Shown piece after piece: positions 47,230 to 56,908 of a stretch of DNA of 64,000 bases. The notes under the pieces are model-generated. The model was not told where the DNA came from. It did no database searches and worked only from the letters and a program-made list of their open reading frames with translations. The DNA lies in contig NZ_LR134318.1 in assembly GCF_900636825.1 (NCBI RefSeq), forward strand, positions 496,001 through 560,000. Direction: 5' to 3'. This stretch comes from Pseudomonas fluorescens (GTDB lineage: Bacteria > Pseudomonadota > Gammaproteobacteria > Pseudomonadales > Pseudomonadaceae). The translations under genes and the position numbers were made by a program. The number at the start of each line of letters is the position of its first letter. Positions within the stretch are counted from its first letter, which is position 1.

Positions 47230-47847
47230 ATGACTGATTTTGCCAACGCCATTCCGACCGCTGTCGATATCGTGCGGCGCGAAAACTGCTACGAAGGCTT
47301 TTACAAGCTCGACCGTGTGCACCTGCGCCATGAACTGTTCGCCGGTGGCATGAGCCGTGAGATCAACCGTGAAGTGTTCGTGCGCCACGACGCCGTGTGC
47401 GTATTGCCCTACGATCCGCAGCGCGACGAAGTGGTGCTGATCGAGCAGTTCCGGGTCGGCGCCATGGGCAAGACCGATAATCCGTGGCTGGTCGAACTGG
47501 TCGCCGGTCTGATCGACAAGGATGAACAACCGGAAGAAGTTGCTCACCGCGAAGCGCAGGAGGAAGCTGGGCTGGACATCAAGGCGTTGTGGCCGATGAC
47601 CAAATATTTTCCGTCGCCGGGCGGCAGCAACGAGTTCGTGCATTTGTATCTGGGGCGTTGCAGCACGGACGGTGTGGGTGGCCTGCATGGGCTGGAAGAA
47701 GAGGCAGAAGACATTCGCGTGACGGTCTGGGCATTCGAAGATGCCTTGCAGGCGGTCCGCGACGGACGTATTGCCAACGCGGCGAGCATCATCGCCTTGC
47801 AGTGGCTGGCGCTCAATCGCGCCGAAGTGAGGGGGCTATGGTCGTAA
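47230..47847 (+). CDS. nudF: ADP-ribose pyrophosphatase (Nudix)
   Basis: NudF hydrolyses ADP-ribose to AMP and ribose 5-phosphate. The 205-residue protein shows the complete Nudix box GLIDKDEQPEEVAHREAQEE followed by AGL (about residues 96-118), and the family substrate segment YPFP-like KYFPSPGGSNEFVHLYLGR. ATG 47230 follows AAAGAGG at 8 bases; an ATG at 47224 is too close to that site. It overlaps the DUF1249 gene by 10 bases and begins a run conserved in gammaproteobacteria (nudF-yqiB-cpdA-yqiA-parE). Confidence 0.94.
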   Translation: MTDFANAIPTAVDIVRRENCYEGFYKLDRVHLRHELFAGGMSREINREVFVRHDAVCVLPYDPQRDEVVLIEQFRVGAMGKTDNPWLVELVAGLIDKDEQPEEVAHREAQEEAGLDIKALWPMTKYFPSPGGSNEFVHLYLGRCSTDGVGGLHGLEEEAEDIRVTVWAFEDALQAVRDGRIANAASIIALQWLALNRAEVRGLWS

Positions 47848-48290
47848 ACAAGCTGCGCGATCGTTATCGGGTTGATCTCGTCGGGCTGCAAGCCGCCTGC
47901 GAGGCCAATTATGCGCGCCTGATGCGACTGGTGCCGGACATGCGCAACGAGCCCGAGGCCCGGCGCATCGCCGTGACCCAGGGTGAGCAGATGCTCGGCG
48001 TGCTCGCCCTCGAAGTGCTGCTAACCTGTCCGTACACCACGACGCTGCAAGTGCGTCAGGAACACAGCCTGCCATGGCTGCCGGTGCCGCAGCTGGAAGT
48101 GCAGGTCTATCACGACGCGCGCATGGCCGAAGTGATCAGCGCTGAACATGCGCGACGCTTTCGCGGCATCTATCCTTATCCGAACGCCGCGATGCACCAA
48201 CCCGATGAAAAGGCTCAGCTCAACCTGTTCCTCGGCGAATGGCTGAGTCATTGCCTGGCGTTGGGGCACGAGTACGAAGTCGTTCGCTAG
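47838..48290 (+). CDS. yqiB: DUF1249 protein (YqiB)
   Basis: The 150-residue protein of unknown function has the family start MVVNKLRDRYRVDLVGLQAA and the central segment TCPYTTTLQVRQEHSLPWLP, with IYPYPNAAMHQPDEKAQLNL near the end. It starts inside nudF (10-base overlap) with GAGGGGG just upstream. Position between nudF and cpdA is the same as in E. coli. Confidence 0.88.
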   Translation: MVVNKLRDRYRVDLVGLQAACEANYARLMRLVPDMRNEPEARRIAVTQGEQMLGVLALEVLLTCPYTTTLQVRQEHSLPWLPVPQLEVQVYHDARMAEVISAEHARRFRGIYPYPNAAMHQPDEKAQLNLFLGEWLSHCLALGHEYEVVR

Positions 48291-48387
48291 TTGTGAACTG
48301 CGTCCGGTTCGGCGGTTTCCCCTTGACCTGATCCCCAGCATAATTGCCGCACCCATCGATTGCGTGGCTTAGCCCCGGGAGAGCGCC

Positions 48388-49203
48388 TTGCCGAGCGTAT
48401 CCACATTGACCACCGCCGACCCGGCGCTGCTGGTGCAGTTGTCCGACAGCCACCTGTTCGCCGAAGCGGACGGAAAACTGCTGGGCATGCAGACCCGCGA
48501 AAGCCTGCAGAAAGTTATCGATCTGGTGCTGGCGCAACAGCCGCAGATCGATCTGCTGTTGGCCACCGGCGATATTTCCCAGGACGGCACGCTGGAGTCC
48601 TACCAGCAGTTTCGCCAGCTGAGCGCGCAAATCGATGCGCCGGCGCGCTGGATTCCCGGTAATCACGACGAGCCGCAGATCATGGCCATCGCCGCCGTGC
48701 AAAGCGCCTTGCTGGAACCGGTGGTGGACATCGGCAACTGGCGGGTGACGCTGCTCGATTCGGCAGTGCCGGGTTCGGTGCCGGGCTATTTGCAGGACGA
48801 TCAGCTGCAATTGCTCGCTCGCTCATTGAGCGAAGCGCCGGAGCGCCATCATCTGGTGTGTTTCCATCATCATCCGGTGTCGATCGGTTGCGCGTGGATG
48901 GAACCGATCGGTTTGCGCAATCCCGAGGCGTTTTTCGAAGTGCTGGATCGTTTTCCCCAGGTTCGCGCGGTGTTGTGGGGACATGTGCATCAGGAGATTG
49001 ATCGCATGCGTAATGGCGTGCGCTTGATGGCTTCGCCTTCGACGTGCATCCAGTTCGAGCCGGGGAGCGCTGATTTCAAGGTCGGCGATCAGGCGCCGGG
49101 GTATCGCTGGTTGCGGCTGTTGCCGGACGGAGGGCTGGAAACCGGGGTGGAGCGAGTCACCGGTTTCCAATTCACCGTCGACTACGGTTCCAACGGCTAT
49201 TGA
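48388..49203 (+). CDS. cpdA: 3',5'-cyclic AMP phosphodiesterase
   Basis: CpdA lowers cAMP in the cytoplasm. The 271-residue metallophosphoesterase has all metal motifs: LSDSHLF (about residues 19-25), ATGDISQDGT, GNHDE, CFHHHP and GHVHQE. The start is TTG at 48388, preceded by GGGAGAG, with the matching N-terminus LPSVSTLTTADPALLVQLSD. It is followed by a family B repeat hairpin before yqiA. Confidence 0.93.
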   Translation: MPSVSTLTTADPALLVQLSDSHLFAEADGKLLGMQTRESLQKVIDLVLAQQPQIDLLLATGDISQDGTLESYQQFRQLSAQIDAPARWIPGNHDEPQIMAIAAVQSALLEPVVDIGNWRVTLLDSAVPGSVPGYLQDDQLQLLARSLSEAPERHHLVCFHHHPVSIGCAWMEPIGLRNPEAFFEVLDRFPQVRAVLWGHVHQEIDRMRNGVRLMASPSTCIQFEPGSADFKVGDQAPGYRWLRLLPDGGLETGVERVTGFQFTVDYGSNGY

Positions 49204-49209
49204 TAATCC

Positions 49210-49303
49210 CTGTAGGAGCTGCCGAAGGCTCGGGCCGCGTTCGGACGATCTTTTGAGCTTAAAAACAGAATCAAAAGATCGCAGCCTTCGGCAGCTCCTA
49301 CAG
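49210..49303. repeat. REP-like hairpin (family B) with an expanded arm
   Basis: TGTAGGAGCTGCCGAAGGCT (49211-49230) and its mirror AAAAGATCGCAGCCTTCGGC (about 49274-49293) plus AGCTCCTACA form the hairpin. The left arm has about 14 extra bases (CGGGCCGCGTTCGGAC) between AAGGCT and CGATCTTTT, with its own small GC-rich symmetry. It lies between cpdA and yqiA. Confidence 0.75.
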
Positions 49304-49390
49304 GATGCAGGCAGGCATCATTTGTATGGCCCCTCCGGCCCTGACTCCCTGTAAACTCCGCTATCTTTCGCCGACGCCCAGGGAGCTCAA

Positions 49391-49999
49391 ATGTCCGGTT
49401 CGATCCTCTATATCCACGGTTTCAACAGCGCTCCGGCTTCCAAAAAGGCCTGTCAGCTGGTCGCGGTCATGGAGCGGCTGGGATTGAGCGAGCAATTGCG
49501 CGTGCCGGCGCTGCATCATCATCCGCGCGAAGCCATCGGTCAGCTCGAACAGGCAATCGCCGAGCTGGGCTGCCCGCTGCTGGTGGGAAGCTCCCTCGGC
49601 GGCTACTATGCGACTCACCTGGCTGAGCGCCATGGCCTGAAAGCACTGCTGGTCAATCCGGCGGTCAGCCCGCACCGGATGTTCGACGGCTATCTGGGCC
49701 CGCAGAAAAATCTGTATACCGACGAAACCTGGGACTTGACCCACGACCATGTCACGGCGCTGGCCTCACTGGAGGTGCCGCCGCCGCAGGATCCGCAGCG
49801 TTATCAGGTCTGGTTGCAAACCGGCGATGAAACACTGGATTATCGCCTCGCCCAACAGTATTACCGCGCCTGTGCCTTGCGCATTCAGGCCGGCGGCGAC
49901 CACAGTTTCCAGGGTTTCGCCGGGCAATTGCCGGCGCTGTTGAGTTTCGCCGGCATTGGCGCCGATTTGTATCAGGCAGTCGATTTCACCGCGCTGTGA
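49391..49999 (+). CDS. yqiA: YqiA-type esterase
   Basis: The 202-residue alpha/beta-hydrolase has the start MSGSILYIHGFNSAPASKKA, the nucleophile motif GSSLGG (about residues 66-71), the Asp candidate in QTGDETLDYR, and His in AGGDHSFQGF. The E. coli relative hydrolyses short acyl and palmitoyl-CoA esters. It lies 41 bases before parE, as in E. coli. Confidence 0.92.
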   Translation: MSGSILYIHGFNSAPASKKACQLVAVMERLGLSEQLRVPALHHHPREAIGQLEQAIAELGCPLLVGSSLGGYYATHLAERHGLKALLVNPAVSPHRMFDGYLGPQKNLYTDETWDLTHDHVTALASLEVPPPQDPQRYQVWLQTGDETLDYRLAQQYYRACALRIQAGGDHSFQGFAGQLPALLSFAGIGADLYQAVDFTAL

Positions 50000-50040
50000 A
50001 GTCCTGCCCCTATTTCATGAATGACTGACGACGAGACCCT

Positions 50041-51948
50041 ATGGCCACTCCCAGCGCTAGCTCTTATAACGCCGACGCCATCGAAGTCCTCTCGGGCCTC
50101 GACCCGGTGCGCAAACGCCCCGGCATGTACACCGACACCAGTCGGCCGAACCACCTCGCCCAGGAAGTTATCGACAACAGCGTCGACGAAGCTCTGGCCG
50201 GCCACGCCAAATCGGTGCAAGTCATCCTGCACGCCGACCATTCGCTGGAAGTCAGCGACGACGGCCGTGGCATGCCGGTCGACATCCACCCGGAAGAGGG
50301 CGTGTCGGGTGTCGAACTGATCCTCACCAAGCTCCATGCGGGCGGCAAGTTTTCCAACAAGAACTACCAGTTCTCCGGCGGTCTGCACGGTGTGGGTATT
50401 TCCGTGGTCAACGCGCTGTCGACCGAAGTGCGCGTGCGCGTAAAGCGTGACGGCAACGAATACCAGATGACCTTCAAGGACGGCTACAAGGCCACCGAGC
50501 TGGAAGTCGTCGGCACCGTCGGCAAGCGCAACACCGGCACCAGCGTGTACTTCGCGCCGGATCCGAAATATTTCGATTCGCCGAAATTTTCCATCAGCCG
50601 CCTCAAGCACGTGCTCAAGGCCAAGGCTGTGTTGTGCCCGGGCCTGCTGGTCAGCTTCGAAGACAAAGGCACCGGCGAGAAAGTCGAGTGGCATTACGAA
50701 GACGGCCTGCGCTCGTACCTGGTCGATGCGGTCAGCGAATTCGAGCGCCTGCCGAACGAGCCGTTCTGCGGCGCCTTCGCCGGGAATAAAGAGGCGGTCG
50801 ATTGGGCTCTGCTGTGGCTGCCGGAAGGTGGCGACGCGGTGCAGGAAAGCTACGTCAACCTGATCCCGACGGCGCAGGGTGGCACCCACGTCAACGGTTT
50901 GCGTCAGGGCCTGCTTGATGCCATGCGCGAGTTCTGCGAATTCCGCAGCCTGCTGCCGCGCGGCGTGAAGCTGGCACCGGAAGACGTCTGGGAGCGCATC
51001 GCTTTCGTCCTGTCGATGAAAATGCAGGAACCGCAATTCTCCGGCCAGACCAAAGAGCGTCTGTCATCGCGTGAAGCGGCGGCGTTCGTTTCCGGTGTGG
51101 TCAAGGATGCGTTCAGCCTGTGGCTCAATGCCAACCCGGAAACTGGGCTGGCCCTGGCCGAACTGGCGATTAACAACGCCGGTCGTCGTCTGAAGGCGAG
51201 CAAGAAGGTCGAGCGCAAACGCGTCACCCAGGGGCCGGCGTTGCCCGGCAAACTGGCTGACTGCGCCGGGCAGGACCCGATGCGTTCCGAGCTGTTCCTG
51301 GTCGAAGGTGATTCCGCCGGCGGTTCGGCCAAGCAGGCGCGGGACAAGGAATTCCAGGCAATCCTGCCGTTGCGCGGCAAAATCCTCAACACTTGGGAAG
51401 TCGACGGCAGCGAAGTGCTCGCCAGCCAGGAAGTGCACAACATCGCCGTGGCCATCGGCGTCGATCCGGGCGCGGCGGACATGAGCCAGCTGCGCTACGG
51501 CAAGATCTGCATTCTCGCCGACGCCGACTCCGACGGTCTGCACATTGCTACGCTGCTGTGCGCGTTGTTCGTCCAGCATTTCCGCCCGCTGGTGGATGCC
51601 GGTCACGTCTACGTCGCCATGCCGCCGCTGTACCGCATCGACTTGGGCAAGGAAATTTACTACGCCCTCGACGAAGCCGAGCGCGATGGCATTCTCGACC
51701 GTCTGGTGGCCGAAAAGAAACGCGGCAAACCACAAGTCACCCGATTCAAAGGCTTGGGCGAAATGAACCCGCCGCAATTGCGCGAAACCACCATGGACCC
51801 GAACACCCGGCGTCTGGTGCAACTGACGCTGGGCGACAGCTACGCCGAAACTTCGGAAATGATGGACATGCTGCTGGCGAAGAAACGCGCTGGCGACCGC
51901 AAGAGCTGGCTCGAATCCAAAGGCAACCTCGCCGAGGTGCTGGCCTGA
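50041..51948 (+). CDS. parE: DNA topoisomerase IV subunit B
   Basis: ParE is the ATPase subunit of topoisomerase IV, which separates linked daughter chromosomes. The 635-residue protein has the GHKL ATP-binding motifs (EVIDNSVDEALAGHA, DDGRGMP, HAGGKFSNKNYQFSGGLHGV) and the Toprim motifs (LFLVEGDSAGGSAKQARDKE, ILADADSDG). Its stop overlaps the start of the phytase-like gene (TGATG). The ATG at 50041 is at the usual start. Confidence 0.97.
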   Translation: MATPSASSYNADAIEVLSGLDPVRKRPGMYTDTSRPNHLAQEVIDNSVDEALAGHAKSVQVILHADHSLEVSDDGRGMPVDIHPEEGVSGVELILTKLHAGGKFSNKNYQFSGGLHGVGISVVNALSTEVRVRVKRDGNEYQMTFKDGYKATELEVVGTVGKRNTGTSVYFAPDPKYFDSPKFSISRLKHVLKAKAVLCPGLLVSFEDKGTGEKVEWHYEDGLRSYLVDAVSEFERLPNEPFCGAFAGNKEAVDWALLWLPEGGDAVQESYVNLIPTAQGGTHVNGLRQGLLDAMREFCEFRSLLPRGVKLAPEDVWERIAFVLSMKMQEPQFSGQTKERLSSREAAAFVSGVVKDAFSLWLNANPETGLALAELAINNAGRRLKASKKVERKRVTQGPALPGKLADCAGQDPMRSELFLVEGDSAGGSAKQARDKEFQAILPLRGKILNTWEVDGSEVLASQEVHNIAVAIGVDPGAADMSQLRYGKICILADADSDGLHIATLLCALFVQHFRPLVDAGHVYVAMPPLYRIDLGKEIYYALDEAERDGILDRLVAEKKRGKPQVTRFKGLGEMNPPQLRETTMDPNTRRLVQLTLGDSYAETSEMMDMLLAKKRAGDRKSWLESKGNLAEVLA

Positions 51949-52937
51949 TGCGGTTTGGCTGGGCCTTGGCGGGTGCGTTACTCCTCAGCTGCGGTTCGGC
52001 GCTGGCCGAAGCGCCGCAGGAACTGCGCGTGCTTTCCGAGCATCCCGTCGAGGGCATGCGCGGCGGCAACCTGTCGGGGCTGGCCATGTGCGGCAGCGAG
52101 TTATGGACCGTATCGGACCGCGACGACGATCAGATCTACCAGCTCAATACCTCCGATCAGGTCTGGCAGGCCGAAGCCGTGCACCTCGACGTCCCCCCGG
52201 TGCCCGAGACCGGTTTGCCGTGGGGCTTGCGTTCGCGCAACTGGGCCGCGTCGTTCGTGCGCGGAGGCGATCTGGATTTCGAGGGCATCAGCTGTGACAG
52301 CGCTGGCAATCGCTACATCGTCAGCGAGGGCCATGCGGCGGTATTGCAGGTGCCCGTCATCGGCCCGGTCAACTGGCTGAAGATTTCCCCGATGATGGTT
52401 CGCGAAGCTCGGGCCAGCGGCATGCTCCAACATTTCAATGCGATATTCGAGGGCCTGGCGATCAATCCGGCGGGCGACCGGATGTGGCTTGCGGCCGAAC
52501 GGCAGAGCCGCGGCTTGCTGCAGATCAAGCGCCTGCAGACGGTGTGGGACTGCGACGGTCGCTGCGTGCTGGTCACTGAAGGCGGCAAAGAGATGCAACC
52601 GCCGCAGTTTCCCCGCGCGAAAGCGGTCGATCGCGACTTTTCCGATATTTCATTGTTCAAAGGCAAGCTGTTTACGCTGGAACGCAATGCTTTTCGGATT
52701 TGCCGCCGCGACGCGCAGACAGCCGCGGTCGAGCATTGCTGGTCGTACGCCGCCGAACTGCTGCAGGCCAACCGCCGTTACTCGCAGAACTACGGTCTGG
52801 AAGAAGCCCTGATCATCGACGCTGAAGGCGCGTGGGTCGGCGTCGACAACAATTTTGGCCCGCGTGCCGATGGCGAGTCGCGCCCGGTAGTCTGGCGCTT
52901 CGCCGCGCCTGACGGTGGCTGGAGCGCCAAGCCGTGA
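51948..52937 (+). CDS. Exported esterase-like protein (phytase-like domain)
   Basis: The 329-residue protein has a signal peptide (MRFGWALAGALLLSCGSALA, cleavage after ALA) and a beta-propeller-like domain of the 'esterase-like activity of phytase' family: LSGLAMCGSELWTVSDRDDD, GGDLDFEGISCDSAGNRYIV and SDISLFKGKLFTLERNAFRI. It is exported, probably periplasmic. It overlaps parE by one base (TGATG) and the retropepsin gene by four (GTGA). The same gene sits between parE and parC in PAO1. Substrate unknown. Confidence 0.85.
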   Translation: MRFGWALAGALLLSCGSALAEAPQELRVLSEHPVEGMRGGNLSGLAMCGSELWTVSDRDDDQIYQLNTSDQVWQAEAVHLDVPPVPETGLPWGLRSRNWAASFVRGGDLDFEGISCDSAGNRYIVSEGHAAVLQVPVIGPVNWLKISPMMVREARASGMLQHFNAIFEGLAINPAGDRMWLAAERQSRGLLQIKRLQTVWDCDGRCVLVTEGGKEMQPPQFPRAKAVDRDFSDISLFKGKLFTLERNAFRICRRDAQTAAVEHCWSYAAELLQANRRYSQNYGLEEALIIDAEGAWVGVDNNFGPRADGESRPVVWRFAAPDGGWSAKP

Positions 52938-53458
52938 GCCAGCAACCACCGGGCAAGCGCGCCGGTCGAGTGCTGATGATTCTGGCTTGGTGCGCGGCGT
53001 TGTTTCTGGCCACACGGTTCTTCGGCCAGTGGGAACAGCGCCAGCAGAACCCGAACATTGTCGTGACGTCGGAGCAGGGCGAAGGCTTTATCGAAGTGAA
53101 ACTGGCGAGCAATGCCCAAGGGCATTTTGTCGCCAGCGGTCAGATCAACGGTGAGCCGGTGGAGTTCATGCTCGACACCGGCGCCACCGACGTGGCAATC
53201 CCGGCGGATCTGGCCAAGCGTTTGAAACTTGAAGAAGGCTTCGGCGTGACCCTGAGCACGGCCAACGGCCTGAGCCAGGGCTATCGAACGAAAATTGCCC
53301 GCCTGCAACTGGGCGACATCGTGCTGCGGGACGTCCGCGCATTGGTGGCGCCGGGGTTGCATGGCGATCAGGTGCTGCTCGGCATGAGCGCCCTGAACAA
53401 ACTTGAATTTACTCAGCGCGGCGGCACCATGCTGCTGCGCCAGACAACGAACCGATGA
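52934..53458 (+). CDS. Retropepsin-like membrane-anchored aspartic protease
   Basis: The 174-residue protein has one N-terminal membrane segment (about residues 12-27) and a clan AA aspartic protease domain of the TIGR02281 type with the catalytic motif [13 protein letters not shown] (about 77-89). One DTG per chain suggests activity as a dimer. The start is GTG at 52934, overlapping the upstream TGA. parC begins 7 bases after its stop. The target is unknown. Confidence 0.87.
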   Translation: MSQQPPGKRAGRVLMILAWCAALFLATRFFGQWEQRQQNPNIVVTSEQGEGFIEVKLASNAQGHFVASGQINGEPVEFMLDTGATDVAIPADLAKRLKLEEGFGVTLSTANGLSQGYRTKIARLQLGDIVLRDVRALVAPGLHGDQVLLGMSALNKLEFTQRGGTMLLRQTTNR

Positions 53459-53465
53459 GGCCCGC

Positions 53466-55730
53466 ATGAGCGACATCCTTGCAGACAGCTTAGACGGCGT
53501 AGAACGCCGCTCGCTGGCTGACTTCACCGAAAGTGCCTACCTCAATTATTCCATGTACGTGATCATGGACCGTGCCTTGCCGCATATCGGCGACGGCTTG
53601 AAACCGGTACAGCGTCGTATCATTTACGCGATGAGCGAGTTGGGGCTGGACGCCGACTCCAAGCACAAGAAATCGGCGCGTACCGTCGGCGACGTGCTCG
53701 GCAAGTTCCACCCGCACGGCGACTCGGCGTGTTACGAAGCGATGGTGCTGATGGCCCAGCCGTTCAGCTACCGCTACACGCTGGTCGACGGTCAGGGCAA
53801 CTGGGGTGCGCCGGACGATCCGAAGTCCTTCGCCGCCATGCGTTACACCGAAGCGCGGCTGTCGCGTTATTCCGAAGTGCTGCTCAGCGAACTCGGTCAG
53901 GGCACTGCCGATTGGGGGCCGAACTTCGACGGCACTCTGCAGGAGCCGCTGGTATTGCCGGCGCGCCTGCCGAACATTCTGCTCAACGGCACCACCGGTA
54001 TCGCCGTAGGCATGGCAACCGACGTACCGCCGCACAACCTGCGCGAAGTCGCCACCGCCTGCGTGCGTTTGCTCGATGAGCCGAAAGCCACGGTCGAACA
54101 GCTTTGTGAGCATATTCAGGGCCCGGATTACCCGACCGAAGCGGAAATCATCACGCCGCGTGCCGACCTGCTGAAAATGTATGAAACCGGCAAGGGCTCG
54201 GTGCGCATGCGTGCGGTGTACCACGTCGAGGACGGCGATATCGTCGTCACCGCGCTGCCGCACCAGGTGTCCGGCGCCAAGGTGCTGGAGCAGATCGCCG
54301 CGCTGATGCAGGCGAAACCGTCGAAAGCCCCGCAAATTGCCGATCTGCGTGACGAATCCGATCACGAAAACCCGTGCCGCATCGTGATCATCCCGGTCAA
54401 CAGCCGTGTCGATCACGAAGCGTTGATGCAGCATCTGTTCGCCAGTACCGAGCTGGAGTCGACCTATCGGGTCAACGTCAACATCATCGGTCTGGACGGC
54501 AAGCCGCAGCTGAAAAACCTGCGTGCGCTGCTGGTCGAATGGCTGGAATTCCGCGTGCTGACCGTGCGTCGCCGCCTGCAATTCCGCCTCGACAAGGTCG
54601 AGCGTCGCCTGCACCTGTTGGACGGTTTGCTGATCGCCTACCTCAACCTGGATGAAGTGATCCACATCATCCGTACCGAGGAACACCCGAAAGCCAAGCT
54701 GATCGAGCGTTTCGCCCTCAGCGAGATTCAGGCCGACTACATTCTCGACACCCGTCTGCGTCAGTTGGCGCGGCTGGAAGAGATGAAGCTGCGCGACGAG
54801 CAGGATGAATTGCTCAAGGAGCAAGCCAAGCTGCAAGCGCTGCTGGGCAGCGAAGCCAAACTGAAAAAACTGGTGCGTACCGAGCTGATCAAAGACGCCG
54901 AAACCTATGGCGATGACCGCCGTTCGCCAATCGTCGAACGTGCCGAAGCCAAAGCGCTGACCGAACACGATCTGCTGCCGAACGAGAAAGTGACCGTCGT
55001 ATTGTCGGAAAAGGGCTGGATTCGCTCGGCCAAAGGTCACGATATCGACGCCACGGGCCTGTCTTACAAGGCCGGTGATGGCTTCAAGACCTCGGCGGCG
55101 GGGCGCTCCAATCAATCTGCCGTGGTGATCGATTCCACGGGCCGCAGCTATTCGGTGCCCGCGCATACGTTGCCATCGGCTCGTGGCCAGGGCGAGCCGT
55201 TGACCGGCCGTCTGACACCGCCGCCAGGGGCTTCGTTCGAATGCGTGCTGATGCCCGAAGACGATGCGCTGTACGTCATTGCCTCCGATGCCGGTTACGG
55301 TTTCGTGGTCAAAGGCGAAGACTTGCAAGCCAAGAACAAGGCCGGCAAGGCGTTGTTGAGCCTGCCGAACAACGCCAAGGTTATCGCGCCGCGCCCAGTG
55401 ACTGATCGCGATAAGGATTTGCTTGCCGCGGTGACCAGCGAGGGGCGTATGCTGGTGTTCAATATCAGCGATCTGCCGCAATTGGCGAAGGGCAAGGGCA
55501 ACAAGATCATCGGTGTTCCGGGTGATCGTGTCGCCAGCCGGGAAGAGTTTGTCACCGATATCGCTGTGATTCCTGCGGGTGCCACGTTGATCCTGCAAGC
55601 GGGTAAACGTCCATACAAACTGAAGGCCGAAGACCTCGAACACTACAAAGGTGAACGTGGACGCCGCGGGAATAAACTCCCAAGGGGCTTTCAGCGGGTC
55701 GATGCGCTGCTCGTCGAAAACCTCAATTAG
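53466..55730 (+). CDS. parC: DNA topoisomerase IV subunit A
   Basis: ParC is the DNA-cleaving subunit working with ParE. The 754-residue protein has the N-terminal breakage-reunion domain with [14 protein letters not shown] (residues 80-93) and the catalytic Tyr127 in [10 protein letters not shown], and the six-bladed C-terminal domain. Ser87 and Glu91 of the quinolone-resistance region are the wild-type residues. ATG 53466 begins the family N-terminus [21 protein letters not shown] hairpin terminator follows at 55741. Confidence 0.97.
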   Translation: MSDILADSLDGVERRSLADFTESAYLNYSMYVIMDRALPHIGDGLKPVQRRIIYAMSELGLDADSKHKKSARTVGDVLGKFHPHGDSACYEAMVLMAQPFSYRYTLVDGQGNWGAPDDPKSFAAMRYTEARLSRYSEVLLSELGQGTADWGPNFDGTLQEPLVLPARLPNILLNGTTGIAVGMATDVPPHNLREVATACVRLLDEPKATVEQLCEHIQGPDYPTEAEIITPRADLLKMYETGKGSVRMRAVYHVEDGDIVVTALPHQVSGAKVLEQIAALMQAKPSKAPQIADLRDESDHENPCRIVIIPVNSRVDHEALMQHLFASTELESTYRVNVNIIGLDGKPQLKNLRALLVEWLEFRVLTVRRRLQFRLDKVERRLHLLDGLLIAYLNLDEVIHIIRTEEHPKAKLIERFALSEIQADYILDTRLRQLARLEEMKLRDEQDELLKEQAKLQALLGSEAKLKKLVRTELIKDAETYGDDRRSPIVERAEAKALTEHDLLPNEKVTVVLSEKGWIRSAKGHDIDATGLSYKAGDGFKTSAAGRSNQSAVVIDSTGRSYSVPAHTLPSARGQGEPLTGRLTPPPGASFECVLMPEDDALYVIASDAGYGFVVKGEDLQAKNKAGKALLSLPNNAKVIAPRPVTDRDKDLLAAVTSEGRMLVFNISDLPQLAKGKGNKIIGVPGDRVASREEFVTDIAVIPAGATLILQAGKRPYKLKAEDLEHYKGERGRRGNKLPRGFQRVDALLVENLN

Positions 55731-55740
55731 GCGTCCTAGA

Positions 55741-55778
55741 GCGTCCGATCTACGATTTAACGCGTAGATCGACGCTTT
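55741..55778 (+). terminator. Hairpin after parC
   Basis: GCGTCCGATCTACG and CGTAGATCGACGC pair across an 8-base loop, followed by TTTGG. The T run is short, so strength is uncertain. Confidence 0.6.
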
Positions 55779-55906
55779 GGCGCTGGAGTCGGAACGCATA
55801 TTCACGGATGATATGGCCTTTCAAGCGCCGGCGTGGCCGAGCGTTCTTCATATTTATTGAGTATTTTCACTGTGGTCAGCCTTGTGGCGGCCACTTGGAC
55901 GGGACG

Positions 55907-56620
55907 ATGACTGCTCTGCGCCTTCCTCTTATTTTGTTGCTCGCCGGTGTTCTTGGTCTGGCGGGTTGCAGCGTTCACCAACCGGTGTCGCTGTATCAGC
56001 TGGACAGCGGAAGTCCGGTTCAGCCTGCGCAAAGCGCGGGTATGGCGGTTTTGCTGGGGCCGGTGGTCGTGGCGGATTACCTGCAACGCGAAACACTGCT
56101 GCAACGTCAACCGGACGGCAGCCTGCAAGCGGCGACCGATGGTCGTTGGGCGGGCAGCCTTTCGTCGGATATCGATCAGCTGCTGATGCGTCAGGTAGCC
56201 GGTCATCTGGACAGTCAGCGAGTGGTGCTGGCGCCTGCCACGACCGGGTTCACCCCGGATGTGCAGGTATTGCTGACGATCACTCGGCTGGACTCCGGTG
56301 CCAAGCAGCCAGCGATCCTCGACGCGCAGTGGCGCTTGATCGATCGCCGGGGCAAGGTGCGCGACAACCGCATCATTCATCTGCAGGAATTGCACGCCGG
56401 TAGCACAGCTTCGCAGGTGCAGGCGCAGGGAATCCTGTTGCAGCGACTGGCCGAGCAACTCTCGGTCGCGCTCAAGCCGCTGGCCAATCAGCCGCCGGTC
56501 GCTGACGCACCGCGTAAAGCCGCACCGAAACCGGCAGCACCGGCGGCGGAGGCCGAGAAACAGCCGAAGATTCCCATGGCCTCGCCGATTCGTACGGACA
56601 TGGAAGTGTTCCGCTTCTAA
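55907..56620 (+). CDS. PqiC-like ABC-transport auxiliary lipoprotein (DUF330)
   Basis: The 237-residue protein has a lipoprotein signal (MTALRLPLILLLAGVLGLAG-C, lipobox LAGC) and the PqiC/ABC-auxiliary fold: VSLYQLDSGSPVQPAQSAGM, VAVLLGPVVVADYLQRE-like AVLLGPVVVADYLQRETLLQ and WRLIDRRGKVRDNRIIH. The last ~55 residues are rich in Ala/Pro/Lys. PqiC-type proteins bridge MCE systems to the outer membrane, but no pqiA/pqiB gene is next to it here. ATG 55907 is chosen because it precedes the signal; upstream in-frame sequence is not signal-like. Confidence 0.8.
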   Translation: MTALRLPLILLLAGVLGLAGCSVHQPVSLYQLDSGSPVQPAQSAGMAVLLGPVVVADYLQRETLLQRQPDGSLQAATDGRWAGSLSSDIDQLLMRQVAGHLDSQRVVLAPATTGFTPDVQVLLTITRLDSGAKQPAILDAQWRLIDRRGKVRDNRIIHLQELHAGSTASQVQAQGILLQRLAEQLSVALKPLANQPPVADAPRKAAPKPAAPAAEAEKQPKIPMASPIRTDMEVFRF

Positions 56621-56639
56621 GCCTGATTCGAGTCAGGAC

Positions 56640-56665
56640 AGAGCCCGCCTTGTGTGGGCTTTGTT
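56640..56665 (+). terminator. Terminator after the PqiC-like gene
   Basis: AGCCC (56642-56646) and GGGCT (56656-56660) form a short stem followed by TTGTTGT, 20-40 bases after the stop codon. Confidence 0.55.
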
Positions 56666-56692
56666 GTATCTGGAGACGGTGTAGAAGATCAA

Positions 56693-56877
56693 AAGCCCCT
56701 CACCCCAGCCCTCTCCCGTAGCGAGAGGGAGCTGACCGAGGTGTCTGGCGTCTTACATCGACCTGAGAGATCTTGGCGATTATGGATTCACAGCCAAACG
56801 TTCATGTCGGTGCAACGCTGGAATATCCCCCGATCAGTCCCCTCTCCCTCAGGCAGAGGGCTAGGGTGAGGGCTTTT
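56693..56877. repeat. MITE-like element with imperfect terminal inverted repeats
   Basis: The ends AAGCCCCTCACCCCAGCCCT (56694-56713) and the minus-strand reading of the other end, AAAAAGCCCTCACCCTAGCC, are imperfect inverted repeats of about 40 bases, each with an inner CTCTCCC hairpin (CTCTCCCGTAGCGAGAGGGA and TCCCTCAGGCAGAGGG). The ~100-base interior is non-repetitive and has no ORF. Such elements occur in many Pseudomonas genomes; no transposase is present nearby. Confidence 0.6.
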
Positions 56878-56908
56878 TCAGGATTAACACGGTTCCAATA
56901 ACGCCGCG

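Noticed and set aside
53700..53745. Quinolone-resistance mutation in parC
   Set aside because: Residues 87 (Ser) and 91 (Glu) are wild type.
53490..55805. 771-residue ORF antisense to parC
   Set aside because: Same reason: parC is unambiguous, and the antisense frame shows no domain.
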